The notes under the pieces were generated by a model that saw only the letters and a list, made by a program, of their open reading frames with translations, did no database searches and was not told where the DNA came from. Below are positions 1 through 5,331 of a stretch of DNA of 5,331 nt, piece after piece. The DNA comes from Actinomycetota bacterium. GTDB taxonomy: Bacteria > Actinomycetota > Humimicrobiia > Humimicrobiales > Humimicrobiaceae. Both the position numbers and the translations under genes were made by a program. Position 1 is the stretch's first letter. Each line of letters starts with the position of its first letter. Location of the stretch: positions 1-5,331 of the forward strand of contig JAHIPJ010000073.1 in assembly GCA_018894445.1 (NCBI GenBank), read 5' to 3'.

Positions 1-694
1 ATTTATCCTTTTTACAGACAAAACATGGTATTAATTGCGCCCCAGATTTTAATGCTATCATGAGTGCACCTGTAGGCAGATACGCTGTTTTACCAAAGAA
101 TTTAAACGGCCTGGTGGCTTGCCCTGTAGGATCCCAGTCTGATGCTATAGCCACTATTTCATTGTTCTTAAGCATTCTAAAAACATTCAGCATCCTGTTT
201 ATATAAAGAGTTTTAAGTTCTTTTGAAAGTCTATTTGACTCAAAAAATTTCCTCACAAGTTTATTTTTTCTAACCAGGCTCATAACCCATATCTTATATC
301 CTTCTACTGCTATTCTACAGGCAGCCCATTCAAAGTTACCGATATGCGCTGAAATAATAACTGCACCTCTTCCTTTTTTTAATGCATTATCCAGATGCTC
401 AAGACCCTCTATTTCCACCCTTTGTTTTAATTTCTCTTTTGAGATAATAGGGTGTTTTAAAAAGTCAACAACATTTTTTGCCCAGTTTATAAAAATCCTA
501 TTTGCTATTCTATGAACTTCCTTATTATTTATATTAAGGTTGAGTACTTTTGAAACATTATTTCTAATGGTCTTGACATCTACACCAGTAAGCATCCATA
601 GCCTGGCGCCAAATGTTGCGATGAAGTATGTAACAGGGTAAGGAGTTGCAATAGCAATAAATTCAAGGATTTTATATCCAATATATCCAAGCAT
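1..694 (-). CDS. LpxL/PatA-family lysophospholipid acyltransferase, C-terminus cut by the window edge
   Basis: The frame reads leftward from an ATG at 694-692 and is open to the left edge, giving 231 residues without a stop. LpxL/HtrB proteins acylate lipid A precursors and the actinobacterial relatives (PatA) acylate phosphatidylinositol mannosides, both at the inner face of the membrane. A hydrophobic N-terminal segment (about residues 5-35) would be the membrane anchor. The catalytic-type motif HIGNFEW is at residues 117-123 (His117, Asn120, Glu122), matching the family HxGNxE. Further on, ASDWDPTG (184-191), FFGKTAYLPTGA (199-210) and GAQLIPCF (218-225) follow the order of family blocks around the acceptor pocket. 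Family members are usually about 290-310 residues, so roughly 60-80 residues are missing at the edge. A purine-rich GAGAG lies just upstream of the chosen ATG. The family is well supported; the acceptor lipid cannot be told from this sequence. Confidence 0.88.
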   Translation of the reverse strand, partial: MLGYIGYKILEFIAIATPYPVTYFIATFGARLWMLTGVDVKTIRNNVSKVLNLNINNKEVHRIANRIFINWAKNVVDFLKHPIISKEKLKQRVEIEGLEHLDNALKKGRGAVIISAHIGNFEWAACRIAVEGYKIWVMSLVRKNKLVRKFFESNRLSKELKTLYINRMLNVFRMLKNNEIVAIASDWDPTGQATRPFKFFGKTAYLPTGALMIALKSGAQLIPCFVCKKDK

Positions 695-758
695 TGATAC
701 TCTCTTTTTTGAATAGATATTGTATAATAATAACAATAATAATAAATTTTAGTTATAA

Positions 759-786
759 ATTAAAGTTTTTAGAGCAAGAATGTCAA
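759..786 (-). promoter_or_regulatory. Sigma-70-type promoter for the acyltransferase gene
   Basis: On the minus strand a perfect TTGACA (786-781) is followed by a 16-base spacer and TTTAAT (764-759), which matches TATAAT at 5 of 6 positions. Transcription would begin near 750, leaving a leader of about 57 bases before the ATG at 694. The element lies in the 153-base space between the divergent acyltransferase and aeRF1-like genes (695-847). The rest of that space is an AT-rich low-complexity tract (about 721-760) in which I see no hairpin or riboswitch. I could not find an equally good plus-strand promoter for the divergent gene. Confidence 0.6.
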
Positions 787-830
787 TTGGAATAATAAAA
801 ATTGTATTTATCACATTAATATAGTAGTGA

Positions 831-839
831 GAGGAGGGG
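831..839 (+). promoter_or_regulatory. Ribosome binding site that decides the start of the aeRF1-like gene
   Basis: GAGGAGGGG is a strong Shine-Dalgarno match lying 8 bases before the ATG at 848. An in-frame GTG at 827 would lengthen the protein by seven residues. However, the Shine-Dalgarno sequence would then sit inside the coding sequence and the GTG itself has no comparable site upstream. The ATG is therefore preferred. Confidence 0.8.
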
Positions 840-847
840 TATTATTT

Positions 848-2005
848 ATGGCAAATTCAAGCAATGAAGTTTCGGGCCTGGAAGAAATACTAAATTTCGT
901 TCCCACGGGGGAACCGGTAGTAAGTGTTTATCTTTTAGTAGATAGGTCCAGGATTACGAAAAGAGATTACCAGACTAAATTGAATTCCATGATTGCCAGC
1001 AGTAAAGAGAAACTGGAGGCTGATACTAATATTGATAAAAGCCAGAGAAAGGAAGTATTTGAAATCTTTGAAAAAGTGAAAGCTTTTGTAAATGATAAGT
1101 TCAGAACTGATTCAACAAGAACACTTGCAATTTTTTCTTCAGGAGATGGCCTGTGGGAAGAATTTAGGATACCCATAATAATGAGATCCAAAATAATTAT
1201 CGATCCCAAGCCGTATACCCAGAATATAAGGTCTCTTATTAATAATTCTAAAAAATACGGTGTACTGCTTATTGACAGGGAAAAAGCGCAAATTTATTCT
1301 GTATATCTTGGTGAGATTAATGAGTGTCTTGCAGCTTTTATAAGTGATGTCCCTTCAAAGGTTAATTTTAAAAGTCAGGCTGTTTTGAGCGAAAGAAAAC
1401 TGTATGGCAGGTTAGAAGAGAAGTTACATCATTTCTTCAAACTGGTAAATGACAGGACAATGGAACTTTTCAAAGGGAAAAAATTTGATTACCTGATTCT
1501 AGCAGGAAGGAAAGAAATAATTCCTAATTTTTTAAATTATCTGCATAGTTACCTGCAGTCAATATATATTGGCAATATTGATGCTGAGCCGGATTCAAAT
1601 ATTTCTTTAATTAGCAATAAAGCTCAAAAAGTTATTGATGAATTTGAGGCTAAAACTAAAAATGACCTGATTGATAGGCTAATTGATGAATATAACCCAA
1701 ATGGACTGGGTGTGCTTGGAATTGATGCTACCATAAAATCGTTATTAATTGAGAAGATAAGAATTTTAATATATGACAGACAATTTACACATGAGGGCTA
1801 TATTTGTGGTTCATGCCGCTATTTAACTATAGAATATAAAGATAAGTGTCCGTATTGTGGAGGAAAGCCGGTATTTTATAATGATATAGTTGACGAGATT
1901 GTTGAGGATGCTTTAAACCAGGGATGTGAAATAGTGGATATAGAAGGGAATGAAAAACTAATAAGAGCTGGAAGCATTGGTGCTGTGTTAAGATATAAGT
2001 TATAA
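848..2005 (+). CDS. Bacterial archaeo-eukaryotic-type release factor (aeRF1/Pelota-like) with zinc ribbon and altered GGQ loop
   Basis: The 385-residue protein, starting MANSSNEV, has the three-domain order of archaeal/eukaryotic class I release factor, which recognises stop codons and triggers peptidyl-tRNA hydrolysis. The N-terminal domain (about 1-120) begins with VVSVYLLVD. The middle domain opens with KKYGVLLIDREKAQIY (135-150), which parallels the YGLLVIDRREATIG segment of aeRF1. Next comes VPSKVNFKSQ (168-177), which aligns with archaeal VPGKHGKGGQ, so GGQ becomes KSQ and only the glutamine remains. The C-terminal domain has an archaeal-type zinc ribbon with Cys320, Cys323, Cys334 and Cys337 (CGSC...CPYC), and ends in AGSIGAVLRY (374-383), like archaeal GGIAAILRY. 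NIDKS (61-65) only loosely resembles the stop-codon-reading NIKS. Bacteria use RF1/RF2 for termination, so a role in ribosome rescue or peptidyl-tRNA handling, or a non-catalytic ribosome-bound role, is inferred. The gene stands alone on its strand. Fold assignment is fairly sure; function is not. Confidence 0.8.
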   Translation: MANSSNEVSGLEEILNFVPTGEPVVSVYLLVDRSRITKRDYQTKLNSMIASSKEKLEADTNIDKSQRKEVFEIFEKVKAFVNDKFRTDSTRTLAIFSSGDGLWEEFRIPIIMRSKIIIDPKPYTQNIRSLINNSKKYGVLLIDREKAQIYSVYLGEINECLAAFISDVPSKVNFKSQAVLSERKLYGRLEEKLHHFFKLVNDRTMELFKGKKFDYLILAGRKEIIPNFLNYLHSYLQSIYIGNIDAEPDSNISLISNKAQKVIDEFEAKTKNDLIDRLIDEYNPNGLGVLGIDATIKSLLIEKIRILIYDRQFTHEGYICGSCRYLTIEYKDKCPYCGGKPVFYNDIVDEIVEDALNQGCEIVDIEGNEKLIRAGSIGAVLRYKL

Positions 2006-2016
2006 TACAACCGGTT

Positions 2017-2472
2017 TTATTTTGATTTTTGCAATTCCGATAATTCTTTGGTAAATTGCTTGATGCTATCGAATTGCTTGTAAACAGAAGCAAATCTAAT
2101 ATATGCAACTTTATCCAGGTTCTTTAATCTTTTAAGAACAAGATTTCCTATTTCTTTAGATTGGATTTCATTGGAAGGCATATTGGAAATTTCGTTTTCT
2201 ATATCGTCTACAATTTTATTTAGTACTTCTGTGCTTATGTTTCTTTTTATACATGCCCTGATTAATCCGCTGAGTATCTTATTTCTGTCAAAAGGCTGTC
2301 TTGTATTATCTTTCTTTATAACTGCGATGGGCTGATTTTCCATCCTTTCATAGGTTGTAAACCTTTTACTGCATTTTTCGCACATTCTTCTTCTTCTGAC
2401 ACTATCATTAGAATCAGTTAATCTGGAATCTATAACCCTTGTATCAGGGTTCGAGCAGTAGGGGCATTTCAT
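2017..2472 (-). CDS. nrdR: Transcriptional repressor NrdR
   Basis: The 151-residue product has the usual NrdR length (about 150) and organisation. NrdR is a cytosolic nucleotide-sensing repressor that binds NrdR boxes in front of ribonucleotide reductase operons. The N-terminal zinc ribbon has Cys3, Cys6, Cys31 and Cys34, with the family sequence DTRVIDSR (10-17), the arginine cluster VRRRR (25-29) and KRFTTYER (36-43). An ATP-cone domain occupies about residues 47-137 and begins IAVIKKD, with PFDRNKI at 60-66 and YIRFASVYKQF at 124-134, all characteristic. The ATG at 2472 gives the canonical MKCPYC start. It lies 3 bases after the plsY-like stop, and an AAGGGA inside the end of that gene can serve as its ribosome binding site, so the two are probably translationally coupled. 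No ribonucleotide reductase gene and no convincing NrdR box lie in this window, so its targets are elsewhere. Confidence 0.97.
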   Translation of the reverse strand: MKCPYCSNPDTRVIDSRLTDSNDSVRRRRMCEKCSKRFTTYERMENQPIAVIKKDNTRQPFDRNKILSGLIRACIKRNISTEVLNKIVDDIENEISNMPSNEIQSKEIGNLVLKRLKNLDKVAYIRFASVYKQFDSIKQFTKELSELQKSK

Positions 2473-2475
2473 TTT

Positions 2476-3123
2476 TTACATTCCCTTGAAAAATGGTTTA
2501 AATATTTTTTTAACTACCGGGTGTATATCTTTTCTTTTTTCAGTATAGTATGATTTTATAAAGCTGTAGCATTTTATACTGTACACTATGGTTACAAGGA
2601 ACCCAAAAATAACCCACCAGAAGCTTCCTTCGTAAACCCAGAGAAAAAAAGAGAAGAAAAAGAATCCAACAGTAGTTGCTAGGTATGAATCCTTGATAAT
2701 GAACAAAGCAACAGGTATAAATAGAAGGTAAAGAAAAAGGAGTGATGGCGGTGACAGGTAAAGTAACCCGCCTAAAAATGTTGAGACTCCTTTTCCACCT
2801 TTAAAACCGATGTATACCATCCAATTATGTCCTATCACTGCAAATACAACAGCAAGCAGTGGAATAAAAATATTATAATCTGAAAATCTACTGGCAAGGT
2901 AAGCCGCCAGTGCTCCTTTCCCAATATCAGTAATTATTACTATCACTCCTGCGAATTTACCTACATTTGTGATTGTGTTCATCCCACCAACATTTCTGCT
3001 TCCAATCTTACTTATATCAATGCCTTTTATTTTTCCGGCAATATACGCGGATGGAAAGGAGCCAATGAGATATGACGCAAGTAGAATAACTATAGTATTT
3101 AAGTAAAAATTTTGCAGAATCAT
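2476..3123 (-). CDS. plsY: PlsY-family glycerol-3-phosphate acyltransferase, divergent
   Basis: PlsY is an integral membrane enzyme that moves an acyl group from acyl-phosphate (made by PlsX) to the sn-1 position of glycerol 3-phosphate, the first step of phospholipid synthesis. The 215-residue product has the family length and about six to seven hydrophobic segments. Motif 1 is GSFPSAY (21-27). Motif 2, the phosphate-binding loop, is GSRNVGGMN (41-49), where most family members read GSGNxGATN. A conserved block GHNWMVYIGFKGGKGVSTFLGG runs from about 98 to 119. The C-terminal RHRxNIxRL-type motif seen in Aquifex and E. coli PlsY, which supplies a functional His and Asn, is not visible; the corresponding stretch reads YSIKCYSFIK (181-190). 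Family membership is clear, but these departures leave the exact substrate or activity open. AGGAGA (3132-3127) lies just upstream of the ATG. The gene leads an operon with nrdR. No plsX is in view. Confidence 0.88.
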   Translation of the reverse strand: MILQNFYLNTIVILLASYLIGSFPSAYIAGKIKGIDISKIGSRNVGGMNTITNVGKFAGVIVIITDIGKGALAAYLASRFSDYNIFIPLLAVVFAVIGHNWMVYIGFKGGKGVSTFLGGLLYLSPPSLLFLYLLFIPVALFIIKDSYLATTVGFFFFSFFLWVYEGSFWWVIFGFLVTIVYSIKCYSFIKSYYTEKRKDIHPVVKKIFKPFFKGM

Positions 3124-3200
3124 CTATCTCCTATAGTTTATTGACAATATAAATTATGGCTGAACAGTAAAATTAAAAGTTATCTACTAATAATAAAGTG

Positions 3201-3209
3201 ATTATATCA
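3201..3209 (-). promoter_or_regulatory. Extended -10 promoter for the plsY-nrdR operon
   Basis: On the minus strand TGATATAAT (3209-3201) is a perfect extended -10 element. The hexamer 17 bases upstream, TTTTTA (3229-3224), is a weak -35 match, as is usual for extended -10 promoters. Transcription would start near 3194, giving a leader of about 70 bases before the plsY-like ATG at 3123. The leader shows no obvious hairpin or riboswitch fold by eye. Confidence 0.55.
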
Positions 3210-3265
3210 TAAAGAAAATTCATTAAAAAATGATAATGTATTAACCAGACTAAATTTAATATTAG

Positions 3266-3421
3266 TTTTATATATTCAGTGCCAGGATTTTTACCAATTA
3301 TTTTAAAAAAAGCCAGCTGCCCGAAGAAATCATTGATAGTAATGGAAATGAGATAACCAAACCGGAATACTGGCGGTAGGCACTAGAAAGGTTAAATATT
3401 GGCAAGGAAGACGTTAATTTT
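3266..3421 (+). pseudogene. Possible decayed gene fragment between plsY and the ABC transporter
   Basis: Between the plsY promoter and the transporter's stop codon, one plus-strand frame reads like protein. It runs ...KKSQLPEEIIDSNGNEITK, PEYWR, a TAG stop at 3377-3379, then ALERLNIGKEDVNF, reaching the end of the converging transporter gene. The stretch 3311-3410 looks less AT-rich than the DNA just left of it and has a charged, turn-rich composition (DSNGNE, PEYW, GKEDVNF) that random AT-rich DNA seldom yields. The frame has no plausible start codon or ribosome binding site and is closed by a TAG at 3263-3265. I do not recognise the family. It may be the remnant of a lost gene, or chance. 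Beyond 3422 the frame only shadows the transporter's C-terminus. Confidence 0.3.
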
Positions 3422-3435
3422 AAGCCTGCAGCTGG
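3305..3435 (-). repeat. Inverted 8-base repeat spanning the end of the transporter gene, with T7 after the second arm
   Basis: CCAGCTGC at 3313-3320 is the exact reverse complement of GCAGCTGG at 3428-3435. In the minus-strand transcript the first arm lies in the last codons of the ABC transporter (QLQ) and the second arm is followed directly by C and seven Ts (3311-3305). That is the order of an intrinsic terminator, but the arms are 107 bases apart, too far for a classical terminator hairpin. I see no compact GC-rich hairpin elsewhere in 3230-3419, so the transporter operon's terminator is uncertain. The match could also be chance. Confidence 0.25.
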
Positions 3436-5198
3436 TATTGAAATTTATATAGCTTGTAGTAAATTCCCCTTAGTTTGAGAAGCTGCTTGTGAGTACCCTT
3501 TTCTACTATTCTGCCATGAGACAGGACTATTATTTTATCCACATTTTTTATAGTGGAAAGCCTGTGAGCAATTACTATGGTGGTTCTGTTTTTCATTATT
3601 TTAGCCAGGGCATCCTGGATTAATGCTTCTATTTCCGAATCAATACTTGAGGTAGCTTCATCAAGTACCAGAAGGATTTCCGGATTGAATACAAGAGCTC
3701 TGGTAAAAGCAATTAGCTGGCGCTGGCCTACTGATAATGTCTGTCCTCTCTCTTTTACTTCATAGTCGTATTTGCCAGGAAGCCTTTCTATAAATTTATT
3801 GGCATTTACATATTTTGAAGCCTCTACTACTTCCTCTAATGAAATATCCTTATTTCCAAGACGGATATTATCCAGTACGGTACCGGAAAAAAGAAATACA
3901 TCCTGCATTACCACCCCGATATGTTTTCTTAAATCCTGCAGGTCAAAACTTTTTATATCTATGTCATCAAGAAAAATCTTTCCTTTATTAATATCATAAA
4001 ATCTGTTCAGCAAGTTTATAATAGAAGTCTTGCCTGACCCGGTTGCTCCTACAAAAGCTACGCTCCTTCCGGCTTCAAGTTTGAACGAAATATCCTTAAG
4101 TACGTAGTCCCGGTTATTATAAGCGAACCATACCCGGTCAAATTTAATATTTCCCTTAATCTCCTTAACTTTTACAGGGCTGGCGGGAGATACAATGGCA
4201 GGCTTCTGATCCAGAAGTTTGAATATTCTCTCTGAAGCCGCTATGGCTTCCTGAAGGATTCCAAATTTTTCACTCAAATCGCTTATGGGATGAAAGAATT
4301 TTTCTACATACTGGATGAAGGCTACCAGAGTTCCCAGGGTAAGAAAATTCTGTATGACTTTTTGTCCTCCATACCAGATTATTAAAGCTATTGCCAAAAT
4401 ACTTATAAAAGTTACTATCGGGAAAAATACAGCATAATAAAATATGGTTTTCAGGTAAATATCCAGATACTGCTGATTTAGGGTTCTAAAAGCCTTATTG
4501 TTTTCCTTTTGTCTGTTGAATAGTTTGGTGGTATTGATTCCGGAAATTGCTTCCTGCAGGAAAGAGTTGATATTGGATATTTTTGCTCTGATGATTCTGA
4601 AGGATATTCTGACTTTGGCTCTGAATATAAAAGTGGCGATAGCCAGCAGGATTAGTACTGAAAAAGTTATAAGTGATAGTTTCCAGTTTAAAGAGAGCAT
4701 CACAATCATAATGCCCAGTACCATGAATACATCTCCAAAGAGGGTTACGATTCCCGAGGATAGCATTTCGTTTAAGGTCTGGACGTCAGTGGTAACTCTA
4801 GTCATAATTCTGCCTACCGGATTTTTATCGAAGAAGGACATTGGCATTTTATTTATATGTGAAAAAATATCCATTCTCATATCATACATTACCTTCTGAC
4901 CCATATATTCGGTGTAGTATCCCTGGAAGTACCTTATTACAAATTCAAATAAAATAATCATCCCAAATAAAAATACTATATAAGGAAGCCCTTCAAGCTT
5001 TCCGGGGATAATATAACGATCAATAGCTATTTTTATCAGGAATGGCCCCAGTATTTCCAGTCCTGCCGTAAAAAGAAGCAAGAAGATAGTCAACCCCAAA
5101 AGATACCGGTAAGGCTTGATATATTTTAAAAGCTTTAAAATTATTTTTTTATCTATTTGTTTTTCTGTTAGATCTTTTTCGTAAAAACTTTCAGTCAT
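3420..5198 (-). CDS. ABC exporter half-transporter (fused membrane and ATPase domains), TM288/YheH (BmrD)-like
   Basis: The 592-residue protein is a type IV (MsbA/LmrA-like) exporter half that would pump lipids, drugs or peptides out across the cytoplasmic membrane as a dimer. The membrane domain (about 1-325) has six predicted helices near 32-56, 72-92, 147-170, 172-193, 251-276 and 281-300. Between them lies the usual coupling-helix region FFDKNPVGRIMTRVTTDV (122-139). The ATPase domain has A-loop Tyr360, Walker A GATGSGKT (384-391), Q-loop Gln432, X-loop ERG (483-485), signature LSVGQ (488-492), Walker B ending in Asp513 with catalytic Glu514, D-loop SSID (517-520) and switch His545. All catalytic residues are present. 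The signature is LSVGQ rather than LSGGQ, a form compatible with the LSxGQRQL pattern of the catalytic subunit in heterodimers such as TM287/TM288 and BmrCD. A second ABC subunit ends 19 bases upstream, supporting a heterodimer. The ATG at 5198 is preceded by an in-frame TAA two codons upstream. Its ribosome binding site is weak. The substrate is not predictable. Confidence 0.93.
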   Translation of the reverse strand: MTESFYEKDLTEKQIDKKIILKLLKYIKPYRYLLGLTIFLLLFTAGLEILGPFLIKIAIDRYIIPGKLEGLPYIVFLFGMIILFEFVIRYFQGYYTEYMGQKVMYDMRMDIFSHINKMPMSFFDKNPVGRIMTRVTTDVQTLNEMLSSGIVTLFGDVFMVLGIMIVMLSLNWKLSLITFSVLILLAIATFIFRAKVRISFRIIRAKISNINSFLQEAISGINTTKLFNRQKENNKAFRTLNQQYLDIYLKTIFYYAVFFPIVTFISILAIALIIWYGGQKVIQNFLTLGTLVAFIQYVEKFFHPISDLSEKFGILQEAIAASERIFKLLDQKPAIVSPASPVKVKEIKGNIKFDRVWFAYNNRDYVLKDISFKLEAGRSVAFVGATGSGKTSIINLLNRFYDINKGKIFLDDIDIKSFDLQDLRKHIGVVMQDVFLFSGTVLDNIRLGNKDISLEEVVEASKYVNANKFIERLPGKYDYEVKERGQTLSVGQRQLIAFTRALVFNPEILLVLDEATSSIDSEIEALIQDALAKIMKNRTTIVIAHRLSTIKNVDKIIVLSHGRIVEKGTHKQLLKLRGIYYKLYKFQYQLQA

Positions 5199-5217
5199 AT
5201 TTTATTTTCTCGTTCCT

Positions 5218-5331
5218 TTAAACTTCCTCTTTAAGTTCTTCGGATAACTGCTGTCTGTGATATAAACTCTGATAAATTTCGCTTTTTTCCATAAGACTGC
5301 TGTGTTTTCCTATTGTATTTATCTTTCCCTC
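5218..5331 (-). CDS. C-terminal end of a second ABC exporter subunit, cut by the window edge
   Basis: Reading leftward from the right edge, 37 codons end in TAA at 5220-5218. The peptide contains EGKINTIGKHSSLMEKSEIY followed by QSLYHRQQL and an acidic tail SEELKEEV. This is the standard end of an ABC exporter ATPase domain, the block after the H-loop that normally reads G.I.E.G.H.ELM...G.Y..LY..Q. The gene precedes the complete transporter by 19 bases on the same strand, so both are almost certainly in one operon. Its product is likely the partner half (TM287/BmrC-like), which in such pairs often has a degenerate catalytic site. That site lies outside this window, so this cannot be checked here. 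Confidence 0.85.
   Translation of the reverse strand, partial: EGKINTIGKHSSLMEKSEIYQSLYHRQQLSEELKEEV

Noticed and set aside
723..728. Perfect plus-strand TATAAT as a promoter for the aeRF1-like gene
   Set aside because: There is no -35 match 16-18 bases upstream (CTCTCT region), and it sits in an AT-rich low-complexity tract where such matches are expected.
721..746. TAATAATAACAATAATAATAA tract as a functional repeat array
   Set aside because: It is irregular, short and AT-only apart from one C, as expected of an intergenic spacer in an AT-rich genome.
827..847. GTG at 827 as the start of the aeRF1-like gene, adding seven residues
   Set aside because: The strong GAGGAGGGG ribosome binding site lies between this GTG and the ATG at 848, so it serves the ATG.
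1827..2108. Minus-strand open frame across the end of the aeRF1-like gene and the end of nrdR, and another at 967-1209
   Set aside because: They overlap well-supported genes antisense or out of frame and have no recognisable protein features.
3141..3160. TTGACAATATAAATTAT as a plus-strand -35 element or an NrdR box
   Set aside because: No -10 element follows at the right distance. The NrdR-box likeness is partial and single, whereas functional boxes usually come in pairs before reductase genes.
4498..4899. Plus-strand open frame inside the ABC transporter, and similar ones at 3577-3765 and 3772-3999
   Set aside because: They are antisense shadows of a gene with fully conserved ABC motifs and show no family resemblance.

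Overview
This window is AT-rich chromosomal DNA from a bacterium. The evidence is an NrdR repressor, a PlsY-type acyl-phosphate acyltransferase, a LpxL/PatA-type membrane acyltransferase and a half-size ABC exporter pair. The low GC content and the TM287/TM288-like (BmrCD-like) exporter fit an anaerobic, low-GC lineage such as Firmicutes, Thermotogota, Atribacterota or a low-GC actinobacterial candidate group. The phylum cannot be fixed from the sequence alone. One gene is unusual for a bacterium: a protein built like archaeal/eukaryotic class I release factor (aeRF1).

Layout, left to right. Positions 1-694 (minus strand) hold the N-terminal 231 residues of a LpxL/PatA-family acyltransferase that runs off the left edge. 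It has a good sigma-70-type promoter at 759-786. Positions 848-2005 (plus strand, divergent) encode the aeRF1-like protein. It has the VLLIDRE segment, a GGQ loop reading KSQ, a four-cysteine zinc ribbon and the C-terminal AVLRY signature. Eleven bases separate its stop from the converging stop of nrdR (2017-2472, minus). nrdR follows the plsY-like gene (2476-3123, minus) by 3 bases, so the two form an operon read from an extended -10 promoter at 3201-3209. Positions 3124-3419 have no intact gene. They hold that promoter and leader, plus a short plus-strand frame that looks like a decayed gene. Positions 3420-5198 (minus) encode a complete ABC exporter half-transporter with a catalytic-type nucleotide-binding domain. 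Positions 5218-5331 (minus) hold the last 37 residues of a second ABC exporter subunit, probably its heterodimer partner.

Functionally the window mixes membrane-lipid acylation (the left-edge acyltransferase and the PlsY-like protein), control of ribonucleotide reductase (NrdR), export (the ABC pair) and a probable ribosome-associated factor. No mobile element, CRISPR array, tRNA or rRNA is seen. The points most worth a second look are the aeRF1-like protein without an intact GGQ, the PlsY homologue that departs from family motifs thought to be catalytic, and the gene remnant between plsY and the transporter.
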